Origin: Arthrobacter sp. NEB 688
GTDB lineage: Bacteria; Actinomycetota; Actinomycetes; Actinomycetales; Dermatophilaceae
DNA length: 64,000 nt
Direction: 5' to 3'
Assembly: GCF_013201035.1 (NCBI RefSeq)
Contig: NZ_CP053707.1
Span: 744,001-808,000, forward strand
The stretch's first letter is position 1; every line of letters begins with the position of its first letter. A program made the position numbers and the translations under genes. The notes beneath the pieces are model-generated. The model was not told the DNA's origin. It saw nothing but the letters and a program-made list of their open reading frames with translations, and did not search any database. Shown piece by piece: positions 1-6,715 of the stretch.

Positions 1-870
1 GGCGTCCCGCACCACACCGACACCTCGGTCATCCTCTACAACAAGGCCCTGCTGGAGTCGGCCGGCGTCACCGAGGTGCCGACCCGCCTCGAGGACGCGT
101 GGACCTGGCAGGAGTTCGAGGCCGTCGCGAAGCGGCTGCGCGAGAACCTGCCCGACGACAAGTGGCCCTTCGCCTACAACTGGCAGGGCAACGGCGTCAC
201 GCGCTGGCTCAGCTGGCTCTTCGAGGCCGACGGCCGCTTCCTCACCGACGACCTGACGGCGGCCGCCATCGACTCCGACGCCGGCCGGGCCGCGGTGGAG
301 TTCACGCAGGGCTTCTTCCGCCAGAACCTGGTGCCGCAGAACAGCTCGGTGAAGTCGTCGACCTACGCCGCGGACCTCTGGTACTCCGGCACGACGGCGA
401 TGAACTTCGGCGGCGCCTTCCTCGTCCCGGACGCCACGAGCACGGTCGACTTCGAGTGGGGCGTCACCTTCCCGCCGCGCGACGCCCGGTCCGCGGGTGA
501 CTTCGGCGGCAATGCGCTCGTCGCGACGAAGGGCGTCGAGGACCCCGCGCTCGTGGCGAAGTTCCTGGACCACGTGACCCAGAAGCAGCCGATGGCCGAC
601 TTCTGCGCCGGCGCCTCGCTCCTGCCCACGCGCGCCGACCTCGTGCAGGAGGGCATCGAGTTCACGGTCCGCCCCGAGCTCTCGCCCGTCTTCGTCGCCC
701 AGGCCGGTGCGGTGCTGCCGCAGGACTCCGGCCAGGTCGCCTCGCCCTCGATGTCGGCGATCATCACCGTCCTCAAGGACCAGCTCGAGGAGGCGTTCGT
801 CGGCGACCAGGACGCCGCGACCACCGTGCGCAACCTCGCCGACGGCATCGGCGCCGCCGTCGCGCGGTGA
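1..870 (+). CDS. Sugar ABC transporter substrate-binding protein (5' end outside window)
   Basis: The reading frame is open from base 1 and encodes 289 residues of the C-terminal part of a family 1 extracellular solute-binding protein. Such lipoproteins capture sugars outside the membrane and deliver them to a MalF/MalG-type permease. The fold is recognisable from the HTDTSVILYNKALLESAG hinge stretch, followed by WTWQEFEAVAKRL and a later PPRDARSAGDFGGNALV segment. The signal peptide and lipobox lie to the left of the window. The stop codon overlaps the GTG of the next gene, so this is the first visible gene of a three-gene sugar uptake operon. No ATPase gene is visible; such systems often share an MsiK-type ATPase. 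The substrate cannot be told. Confidence 0.88.
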   Translation, partial: GVPHHTDTSVILYNKALLESAGVTEVPTRLEDAWTWQEFEAVAKRLRENLPDDKWPFAYNWQGNGVTRWLSWLFEADGRFLTDDLTAAAIDSDAGRAAVEFTQGFFRQNLVPQNSSVKSSTYAADLWYSGTTAMNFGGAFLVPDATSTVDFEWGVTFPPRDARSAGDFGGNALVATKGVEDPALVAKFLDHVTQKQPMADFCAGASLLPTRADLVQEGIEFTVRPELSPVFVAQAGAVLPQDSGQVASPSMSAIITVLKDQLEEAFVGDQDAATTVRNLADGIGAAVAR

Positions 871-1829
871 GCGCCGTCCCCGCCGCCACCGCGGCCGCCA
901 CGCCCCCCGGCGTCAGCACCCCCGAGCCACCACGCCGGGGCCGGCGGGGGCCCCGGCGCGGCGCCGTGACCGAGGCGCTGGCCGCCTACGGCTTCCTCGC
1001 GCCGGGGCTGGCGCTCCTCGCGACGTTCGTCTTCGTGCCGCTCGCCGGCGCCGCGGCCCTCAGCCTCCAGCGCACCAACGGGTTCGGCGACGGTGTCTGG
1101 GTCGGCCTCGACAACTACGCGCGGCTGTTCACCGACCCGGTCTTCTGGCGGGCGACGCTCAACACCGTCCTGTTCACCCTCGTCGTGACGCCGGGGTCGA
1201 TGGCGCTCGGGCTCGGGGCGGCCGTGCTCCTCAACTCGGTGCTCCCGGCGCGCGGTCTGTTCCGGTCGGTGCTCATCCTCCCGATGGCGGTCAGCGGCGT
1301 GGCGACCGCGCTCATCGGCGTCCTCGTCTTCGACCAGAACAGCGGCTTCGCCAACGCCGTCCTGCGCGCCCTCGGCCTGCCCGGGGTCGACTGGCAGTCC
1401 GGCGGCACCGCGGCGTTCGTCACGGTCGTGCTCGTGACGCTCTGGTGGAGAACCGGTTTCAACATGCTCATCTACCTCGCCGGGCTCCAGGGCGTGGGGC
1501 GCGAGATGATCGAGGCGGCCACCCTCGACGGCGCCGGCCCGTGGCAGCGCTTCCGGTACGTCATCGTGCCGATGCTCGGGCCGTCGTCCTTCTTCCTCGT
1601 CATCATGAACGTCATCTACTCGTTCCAGGTGTTCGACATCGTCTTCGTCCTCACCGGCGGGGGTCCGCGCAACGCGACGACCGTGCTCGTCACCTACGCG
1701 TACGACAACGGCTTCGTCACCCGCGACCAGGGGTACGCCGCGACCATCGGCGTCTTCCTCCTCGTCGTCAGCCTCGTCTTCACCGCGCTGCGCTGGCGCA
1801 CGAGCCGGACCCGGGACCTGGTCGGATGA
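867..1829 (+). CDS. Carbohydrate ABC transporter permease, MalF type
   Basis: A 320-residue inner-membrane permease subunit that pairs with the next gene product. A Pro/Arg-rich cytoplasmic N-terminus (about 1-35) is followed by six hydrophobic segments. The EAA loop that docks on the ATPase is REMIEAATLDGAGPWQRF around residues 212-229. The GTG start overlaps the upstream stop by 3 bases and the 3' end overlaps the MalG gene, so the subunits are translationally coupled. Family assignment is firm; the transported sugar is unknown. Confidence 0.9.
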   Translation: MSAVPAATAAATPPGVSTPEPPRRGRRGPRRGAVTEALAAYGFLAPGLALLATFVFVPLAGAAALSLQRTNGFGDGVWVGLDNYARLFTDPVFWRATLNTVLFTLVVTPGSMALGLGAAVLLNSVLPARGLFRSVLILPMAVSGVATALIGVLVFDQNSGFANAVLRALGLPGVDWQSGGTAAFVTVVLVTLWWRTGFNMLIYLAGLQGVGREMIEAATLDGAGPWQRFRYVIVPMLGPSSFFLVIMNVIYSFQVFDIVFVLTGGGPRNATTVLVTYAYDNGFVTRDQGYAATIGVFLLVVSLVFTALRWRTSRTRDLVG

Positions 1830-2689
1830 GCGCCGCCCCCGCCCCTGCTCCCGGCCGGGCCGCACGTCGCCGTCGCCGTGACCGTTGGATGCCGGCGCGC
1901 CTGGCCGCGGCCGTCGTCGTCTCGCTCGTCACGCTCTTCCCCCTCTACTGGATGGTCGTCGTCGCGCTCACCTCCCGCTCGGAGCTGCTCGGCGGCACCC
2001 TTCGCCTCGTCCCGCGGGAGCTGACGCTCGATAACTTCCGGCGCGTCCTCGACGCCTTCCCCGTCGCCGCCTGGGTCGGCAACTCGGTCGCCATCTCGCT
2101 CACCGTGTCGCTGCTCTCGGTGACCGTGAGCATGCTGGCCGGGTACGCGTTCGCGCAGCTGCGCTTCCCGGGCTCGACCGCGCTGTTCCTGCTCACTGTC
2201 GCCACGGTGATGATCCCGCTGCAGGTGATCATGGTGCCGCTGTTCCGGGTCGTCACGTCGATGGGGCTGTTCGGCAGCTACTGGGCCGTGATCCTGCCGA
2301 CGGCGGCCAGCGGGTTCGGCGCCTTCCTCGCGCGCCAGTTCGTCCTGGCCATCCCGCGCGAGCTCATCGACGCCGCCCGCGTCGACGGCGCCGGGCACCT
2401 GCGCATCTTCCGGTCGATCGTCCTGCCGCTCAGCCGCCCGCTGCTCGCGGTGCTCTTCTTCATGACGCTGCTCTCGTCGTGGAACGACCTCGCCTGGCCG
2501 CTGGTCGCCCTGCAGGACAACGCCCTCTACACGCTGCCCATCGGCCTGCTCTACCTGCAGGGGCAGCTCGGGTCCGACTACGGCGGCACGATGGCCTTCG
2601 CCATCATCACGGTCGCGCCGATGGTCGCGCTCTTCCTCGTGGCCCAGCGCTACTTCGTCGAGGGGTTCGCCCGCACCGGCATCCGCTGA
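1826..2689 (+). CDS. Carbohydrate ABC transporter permease, MalG type
   Basis: A 287-residue second permease subunit of the sugar importer. The start is the ATG that overlaps the MalF stop (ATGA); the frame is open further upstream, but that part is the antisense-like shadow of malF. A basic N-terminus leads to TM1 around residues 27-45 (SLVTLFPLYWMVVVALT). The EAA loop is RELIDAARVDGAGHLRIF around residues 175-192, and the C-terminus (YFVEGFARTGIR) is typical of MalG-like proteins. It is the last gene of the operon and ends 3 bases before the convergent aminoglycoside phosphotransferase-like gene. Confidence 0.9.
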   Translation: MSAAPAPAPGRAARRRRRDRWMPARLAAAVVVSLVTLFPLYWMVVVALTSRSELLGGTLRLVPRELTLDNFRRVLDAFPVAAWVGNSVAISLTVSLLSVTVSMLAGYAFAQLRFPGSTALFLLTVATVMIPLQVIMVPLFRVVTSMGLFGSYWAVILPTAASGFGAFLARQFVLAIPRELIDAARVDGAGHLRIFRSIVLPLSRPLLAVLFFMTLLSSWNDLAWPLVALQDNALYTLPIGLLYLQGQLGSDYGGTMAFAIITVAPMVALFLVAQRYFVEGFARTGIR

Positions 2690-2692
2690 CGC

Positions 2693-3550
2693 TCAGGCGA
2701 CCTCGTCGAGCAGCTCGCGCAGGGCGCGCTGCTGGACGAGGTGATGGGGACCGTCCGGGTCGGTGACCAGCGCCTTCCACAGCGCCCAGCCGCGGGCGCG
2801 CTCCCAGACGTCGTCGGGGAGGTCGACCGCCTCGCGGAAGACCCGTCGTTCCGTGGCGTCGAAGAGCGTCCACGCGACGACGAGGTCGCACGCGGGGTCC
2901 CCGACCGCGCAGGTGCCGAAGTCGATGAGCGCCGACAGCCGCCCGTCGTGCACGAGGAGGTTGCCGACCGCGACGTCACCGTGCACCCACACGGGGTCGG
3001 CCGACCAGGTCGAGCCCGTCGCCCGCTGCCACACCGCCCGGCAGGTCGCCGGGTCGACATCCCCTGGTCGCTCCGCCAGCACGTCCTCGACCTCGTGGGC
3101 GTAGACCCGCAGGTCGCCGCCGCGGTGGAACGAGTGCTCTCCGGCCGGGGGGCCTGCGGCGGCCGGCACCTCCCGCAGCCGGCGCAGGACCGTGCCGAGG
3201 TCGGCGGCGAGGAGCATCCGGTCCAGGGCGTCGACGTGGTCGGGGGTCTCGCCCTCGAGCCACCGGCGCACCGACCACGGGAACGGGAAGCCCTCCCCGG
3301 GACGGCCGGTCGCGACGGGCACCGGCACCGCGACCGGTAGGTGCGCCGCGAGGTGCGGCAGGACGGCGTCCTCCTTGGCGATGCCCGCGACGTAGCGCTC
3401 GTGCGACGGCAGTCGGACCGCGAGGTCGTCCCCGAGCCGGAAGGTGCGGTTGTCGTGGCCCTGCCGGGGGACCGCCCGCACGGGGAGCCCGGCCCACGGC
3501 GGCAGCTGGGCGTCCACGAGCCGGCGCACCAGCGCCTCGGTGATCTCCAC
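2693..3550 (-). CDS. Aminoglycoside phosphotransferase-family (APH) kinase
   Basis: A 285-residue protein kinase-like small-molecule phosphotransferase. The catalytic loop is HGDVAVGNLLV (around residues 190-200), with the metal-binding IDFGTCAVGDPACDL downstream. The GTG at 3550 is chosen because homology-like sequence (VEITEALVRRLVD) begins there and upstream residues are low complexity. Such APH-fold proteins phosphorylate aminoglycosides, macrolides, choline or homoserine-like substrates, and the sequence does not show which. The gene lies 52 bases after the FAD monooxygenase on the same strand, so it may be read from the same message. Confidence 0.8.
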   Translation of the reverse strand: MEITEALVRRLVDAQLPPWAGLPVRAVPRQGHDNRTFRLGDDLAVRLPSHERYVAGIAKEDAVLPHLAAHLPVAVPVPVATGRPGEGFPFPWSVRRWLEGETPDHVDALDRMLLAADLGTVLRRLREVPAAAGPPAGEHSFHRGGDLRVYAHEVEDVLAERPGDVDPATCRAVWQRATGSTWSADPVWVHGDVAVGNLLVHDGRLSALIDFGTCAVGDPACDLVVAWTLFDATERRVFREAVDLPDDVWERARGWALWKALVTDPDGPHHLVQQRALRELLDEVA

Positions 3551-3602
3551 GCGGGCCAGTCTGTGCGGCGGACCCGTTCGGCGCCAGCCGTTTCCGCTCG
3601 TG

Positions 3603-4778
3603 TCAGCTCGGCGGGAGCCAGCCGAGCGGGGCGAGCAGCTCGTCCTGCGCCGACAGCGAGGCGCCGGCCACGAGCTGGGCGTCACGGACGTCGCGCCACG
3701 GCCCGTCGGGCACGTGGAGGGTCGCCGCGAGGTGACGGGAGGCGACCTGGGCCTGGGCGGCGCGCGGCGCCCGCAGCCGGCTGTAGCCGGCGAGGCGGTC
3801 GACGACCCCGGCGGACCCCGGCGCCCCGAGGCAGCGGCCGAGCACCCAGGCGTCCTCGAGACCCTGGTTCACGCCCTGCGCGGCGAAGGGGAGCATCGGG
3901 TGCGCGGCGTCCCCGATGAGGACGACCCGCCCGTCGGCGAGGCGGTGCAGCGGCTCGCGGTCGTGCAGCGCCCAGGCGCTCGTGGCACCGACGCGGGCGA
4001 CGATCCCGGCCAGGAGGTCGTCCCAGCCGAGATAGGCGGCGAGCAGCTCGTCGACCGGTGCCGGGGCGGTCCAGTCCTCCCCTCCACGGCTGGAGGGCAC
4101 GACGGCCACGATGTTGAGCATCTCGCCACCGCGGATCGGGTAGACGACGGCGTGCGAGCCGGCGCCCACCCAGATGCGCACGACGGGCTGCGCGGCCTCG
4201 GGCGGGCAGAGCATCGTGGGGACCAGGGCCCGGTAGGCCGCGAGTCCGCTCGCGACGGGCGCGTCCGGGGCGAAGACCCCGCGGACCGTCGAGCGGATGC
4301 CGTCCGCCCCGACGACGAGGGACCCCTCCTCGACGGTGTCGTCGTCGAGCGTCACCCGGGCCCCCTCGGCCCCGGTCCCGACCGCCGTCACGCACGCCCC
4401 GAGCCGGAGGGTGTCGTCCGGGACGGCCGTGAGCAGCGCGTGCTGGAGGTCGGCCCGGTGCACCGCGAGGTAGGGCGCGCCGTAGCGGTCCTCGCAGGTG
4501 TCGCCGAGCTCGGTGCGGCTGATGACCTCGCCGCGCCAGGACCGCACCTCGCGGTAGGACACCGCGACCGCGCGCTCGAGCACCTCGTTGAGGACGCCGG
4601 TCTGCCGCAGCAGGTTGACCGAGCGCGGGGAGAGCTGGACCCCGGCGCCGATCTCGTCGAGCGACGACGCCCGCTCGAGGACGGTGCTGCGGTGGCCGAG
4701 CCCGCCGAGGGTGGCCGCCAGCATGAGGCCGGCCATCCCCCCACCGACGACGACGGGGTGCGGTGCGCGCGTGGTCAT
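3603..4778 (-). CDS. FAD-dependent aromatic-type monooxygenase
   Basis: A 391-residue class A flavoprotein hydroxylase of the salicylate/3-hydroxybenzoate hydroxylase type. The N-terminal dinucleotide-binding motif is VVGGGMAGLMLAATLGGLG, the mid-protein DG motif is VVGADGIRSTV, and the FAD ribityl-binding GD motif is VLIGDAAHPMLPFAAQG near residues 280-300. The ATG at 4778 lies one base after the regulator's stop codon, so the gene is probably co-transcribed and coupled to the LuxR-type regulator of the thiopeptide-like cluster. It is a candidate tailoring oxygenase, but a separate aromatic catabolic role is equally compatible with the sequence. Confidence 0.82.
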   Translation of the reverse strand: MTTRAPHPVVVGGGMAGLMLAATLGGLGHRSTVLERASSLDEIGAGVQLSPRSVNLLRQTGVLNEVLERAVAVSYREVRSWRGEVISRTELGDTCEDRYGAPYLAVHRADLQHALLTAVPDDTLRLGACVTAVGTGAEGARVTLDDDTVEEGSLVVGADGIRSTVRGVFAPDAPVASGLAAYRALVPTMLCPPEAAQPVVRIWVGAGSHAVVYPIRGGEMLNIVAVVPSSRGGEDWTAPAPVDELLAAYLGWDDLLAGIVARVGATSAWALHDREPLHRLADGRVVLIGDAAHPMLPFAAQGVNQGLEDAWVLGRCLGAPGSAGVVDRLAGYSRLRAPRAAQAQVASRHLAATLHVPDGPWRDVRDAQLVAGASLSAQDELLAPLGWLPPS

Positions 4779-4779
4779 C

Positions 4780-5529
4780 TCAGAGCCACCCCTTGTCGTG
4801 TGCCTGCCGGGCGGCCTCGTAGCGGTTGCGGGCGCCGAGCTTGCGGATGGCGGAGGAGCTGATGTTGCGGACGGTCCCGCCGGTGAGGAAGAGCCGGGTG
4901 GCGATCTCCTTGACCGGCAGACCCTCGGTCGTCAGGAGGAGCACGTCGCGCTCCCGCGGGGTCAGGGTGCAGCCGGCGGCGTCGTCGCCGGTGGGGGCGA
5001 ACGAGGTGTCGATGGTCGGGCAGCCCATCGCCGTGCCGCGGACCGCGTGGAGCAGGTGCGCGAGGCCGGCCTGGTGGCTCAGGAGGCTGATGTTGCCCTG
5101 GCGCAGCGCCGTGTCGACGGCGGCGCGGGAGGGCTCGGTCGCGACGACCACGACCCCGCAGCGGTGGGTGGCGGCGATCTCCTTCGCCATCTCGAGCTGC
5201 GGCTGGCCGGCCACGCCGGCCAGCAGGACGACGTGCGGCCGCCACTGGGCGACCACGTCGCTGACCTGCTCCAGGCCGTGGACGAGCTTGATGGCCGCGA
5301 AGTCCCCGGAACCACCGAGGCTCTGGGCCAGGACCTCGCCGGTGAGGCGGCACGGGTGGCCGACGACGAGGCGCAGGACGGCCTGCGGCTTCTGCCCGCC
5401 GGTGGCGGGGGCGGTCGACCCGGCGCGCACGGCCTCGGGTCCCGGTGTGGGGTAGGGGTGCTCGGGCGCCAGGGTGGCGGTGGGCTTGAGCGTCGGGGCG
5501 GTCGGCACCCGGTGGGTCGTGATGGTCAT
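4780..5529 (-). CDS. LuxR-family cluster-situated regulator with degenerate receiver domain
   Basis: A 249-residue DNA-binding protein. Residues 1-50 are disordered. Residues about 51-165 look like a response-regulator receiver fold, but the strand that normally ends in the phospho-acceptor Asp reads HVVLLAGVAG, with Ala104 at the expected position, so phosphorylation is unlikely. Residues 187-249 form a LuxR-type HTH (LTPRERDVLLLTTEGLPVKE). The ATG at 5529 is preceded by GGAGG and overlaps the stop of a 24-codon sORF (ATGA). The gene is probably the activator of the adjacent peptide cluster, and the TGAC-N4-GTCA palindromes are proposed as its operators. Family is clear; the role is inferred from position. 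Confidence 0.82.
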   Translation of the reverse strand: MTITTHRVPTAPTLKPTATLAPEHPYPTPGPEAVRAGSTAPATGGQKPQAVLRLVVGHPCRLTGEVLAQSLGGSGDFAAIKLVHGLEQVSDVVAQWRPHVVLLAGVAGQPQLEMAKEIAATHRCGVVVVATEPSRAAVDTALRQGNISLLSHQAGLAHLLHAVRGTAMGCPTIDTSFAPTGDDAAGCTLTPRERDVLLLTTEGLPVKEIATRLFLTGGTVRNISSSAIRKLGARNRYEAARQAHDKGWL

Positions 5530-5600
5530 GAGCGCATGCCTCCGGTGCCTCGTGCTGCGCTCGCCGGGATGGTCTGGCGAGCGGTCGTGGTGTCCTCCAT
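5526..5600 (-). CDS. Possible 24-residue leader ORF coupled to the LuxR gene
   Basis: A short reading frame starts at the ATG at 5600, has GAGGAG six bases upstream, and stops at TGA 5526-5528, overlapping the LuxR start codon. The product would begin MEDTTTARQTIP and end GGMRS. It is Thr/Ala/Gly-rich with no Cys or membrane segment, and no family is recognised. The strong ribosome site and exact coupling suggest it is translated, either as a leader that couples translation into the regulator or as a small peptide of the cluster. It may also be only the 5' leader of the regulator. Confidence 0.35.
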   Translation of the reverse strand: MEDTTTARQTIPASAARGTGGMRS

Positions 5601-5710
5601 GGCCGTCTCCTCGGGATGGTCGGGGCCGGTGGTCGGTCGTTCCTCCGGCATGCCCCGACTCTTCCCCGACCGGCGCGCGGGCGGCAGTGTGCACGACCAC
5701 GACTGCCCGA

Positions 5711-5722
5711 TGACTGCGGTCA
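5711..5722. promoter_or_regulatory. Candidate cluster operator 1 (TGAC-N4-GTCA)
   Basis: The palindrome TGACTGCGGTCA, in the context GATGAC....GTCACC, sits about 110 bases upstream of the sORF and 180 upstream of the LuxR start. It matches three other sites in front of the other transcription units of the cluster. Proposed to bind the cluster's LuxR-type regulator (inference). Confidence 0.45.
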
Positions 5723-5828
5723 CCGCGCGCGCCGCCTCGCGACACCCCGGCCGCCGGCGCCGGTCATCCCCCCCCGGTCCCCGCTCGGGCGAGCAGGACG
5801 GGCCGGCATCCGCGCCCGGGCAGCACGA

Positions 5829-5860
5829 CAGGACCCACCCGGTGCACCGGGTGGGTCCTG
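5829..5860 (-). terminator. Terminator behind the precursor-peptide gene
   Basis: An almost uninterrupted hairpin, CAGGACCCACCCGGTG paired with CACCGGGTGGGTCCTG, extends outward with one bulge (AGCACGA/TCGTGCT). It begins 26 bases beyond the precursor stop codon. A terminator directly after a RiPP precursor is expected because the precursor is usually made in excess over the enzymes. Confidence 0.8.
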
Positions 5861-5885
5861 TGGTCGTGCTGCGCGTGAACGGTGT

Positions 5886-6044
5886 TCAGCAGGCGGAGCA
5901 GGTCGAGCTCGAGGAGGACGAGGTGCCGATCGAGCCGCTCGACGCGCCCATCTCGGGGAGGGCGGTGCCGTCGGCGGCCTCGAGGACCTCGACGTCCTGG
6001 ACGTCGAAGCTGTCGAACGTGATGTCCTGGGTGTCCTTGCTCAT
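5886..6044 (-). CDS. Thiopeptide/TOMM-type precursor peptide
   Basis: A 52-residue peptide with an acidic leader (MSKDTQDITFDSFDVQDVEV...) ending TALPEMGA, then an 18-residue core SSGSIGTSSSSSSTCSAC. The LPE.GA|S junction is the signature of thiazolylpeptide precursors; the lactazole precursor has VALPENGAS at the same place. The core has only two Cys, at positions 15 and 18, while eleven Ser and two Thr could be dehydrated or cyclised to (methyl)oxazoles. The ATG at 6044 is preceded by AAGGAG. The gene is monocistronic, with its own terminator. Cleavage after Ala34 and modification of the core are inferred from family knowledge. Confidence 0.85.
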   Translation of the reverse strand: MSKDTQDITFDSFDVQDVEVLEAADGTALPEMGASSGSIGTSSSSSSTCSAC

Positions 6045-6075
6045 GATGTGTCTCCTTCGAATGGTGTGGTGATCC

Positions 6076-6104
6076 GGAAATCCGGCGCTTACCACCGGAT
6101 TTCC
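6076..6104 (-). promoter_or_regulatory. Perfect inverted repeat in the precursor 5' leader
   Basis: GGAAATCCGG and CCGGATTTCC form a perfect 10-bp stem around a 9-base loop, ending 31 bases before the precursor ATG. It could be a protein-binding operator or an mRNA hairpin in the untranslated leader that stabilises a highly expressed precursor message. No other copy was noticed in the window. Confidence 0.5.
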
Positions 6105-6197
6105 AGCGGCTCACTTGCGCCACAACGAAGGTATGACGGGGAACGCCTGCGGCAGAAGGGGACTGCAACCAGCACGGGGCCCTCGTCACCCGCGGGA

Positions 6198-6209
6198 TGA
6201 CCCACGTCA
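6198..6209. promoter_or_regulatory. Candidate cluster operator 2 (TGAC-N4-GTCA)
   Basis: TGACCCACGTCA in the context GGATGAC....GTCAC lies about 155 bases upstream of the precursor start codon. It is the second of four matching palindromes in the cluster. Confidence 0.45.
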
Positions 6210-6331
6210 CGCCGCCCCGGGGCCGCATCGGTGCTCACCCTTCGACCGGCAAGTCTTCCAAAAATATTGCGGTACAACGTTTCTGCGAGATCTCGCGCGG
6301 CTCAGGGCCGAGGTCGGCGAGCCGGGGACGT

Positions 6332-6482
6332 CTCGCCGTGCCGGGGTGCCATGACGTTGCGGCAGGGCGACATCGGGGCGGCAGGACGGGACCAGGCCGG
6401 CGAGGCGACGTCGGGCCGGCGAGGCGAGCGCAGGGTGACCTCGCAGTGCCGGGGTGGGCTCGCCGTGCCGGGGTGCCATGAC
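6332..6482 (+). repeat. Intergenic GC-rich repeat family (copy set 1)
   Basis: A 24-base direct repeat beginning CTCGCCGTGCCGGGGTGC occurs at 6332-6355 and 6459-6482. Just upstream of the second copy, GGTGACCTCGCAGTGCCGGG (6434-6453) matches with one change the reverse complement of the two 69-base repeats at 56981-57049 and 57108-57176, and the match continues imperfectly into CGTGCCGGGGTG. A GGCGAGGCGACGTCGGGCCG unit is also duplicated near 6399 and 6488. This is therefore a dispersed noncoding repeat of this genome. Confidence 0.65.
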
Positions 6483-6613
6483 AGGGCGGCGAGGCGACGT
6501 CGGGCCGGGCGAGCGAGCTCGTCGCTTCCCTGGCACCCGTGTCGCGTGCGCCCTCGCGCGGGCGCGCGGGGGAGGGAGAGCCCCCCGGGGCGCCGAGGCG
6601 GTCACGGCGCGGA

Positions 6614-6625
6614 TGACGGCTGTCA
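6614..6625. promoter_or_regulatory. Candidate cluster operator 3 (TGAC-N4-GTCA)
   Basis: TGACGGCTGTCA in the context GGATGAC....GTCACC lies about 91 bases upstream of the first gene of the biosynthetic operon. It is the third of the four matching palindromes. Confidence 0.45.
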
Positions 6626-6715
6626 CCACCTGGCCCGCCGACCCTCCCGGCGACCCCCTCGCCCGTGAGACCACAGAGGCAGCACGAACCAGCGCACGAC
6701 CGAACGGAGCACCCG

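Larger units (their letters stand above)
6045..6715. other. 671-base divergent control region of the peptide cluster
   Basis: No credible coding sequence lies between the precursor (leftward) and the biosynthetic operon (rightward). The region holds a perfect 10-bp inverted repeat in the precursor leader (6076-6104), two TGAC-N4-GTCA palindromes, an isolated AT-rich patch (6255-6287, around AAAAATATTG) that could hold a promoter, and a GC-rich repeated stretch (6300-6517) related to sequence at 56.9-57.2 kb. No clear -35/-10 pair could be assigned. Confidence 0.6.

Noticed and set aside
363-1865. Long antisense coding frame through the ABC permease genes
   Set aside because: Arg/Glu/Asp-rich composition without any domain; a GC-bias shadow of the real genes on the plus strand. 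Many similar frames (for example 7669-10392, 10296-14231, 53283-56231, all minus) were dropped for the same reason.
2693-3550. Resistance gene of the peptide cluster
   Set aside because: APH-fold kinases can inactivate aminoglycosides and similar drugs, but a peptide of this type is not a known substrate, and the gene lies behind a monooxygenase with a 52-base gap. It was left as a generic kinase.
5886-6044. Lanthipeptide precursor
   Set aside because: A LanB-like dehydratase is present, but there is no LanC cyclase; YcaO, SagB and split SpaB_C proteins plus the LPEMGA|S junction fit an azole/thiopeptide pathway.
6231-6668. Coding frames in the divergent control region of the peptide cluster
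   Set aside because: Several open frames exist in both directions but are Arg/Gly-rich, lack Shine-Dalgarno sites and consist largely of the dispersed GC repeat.
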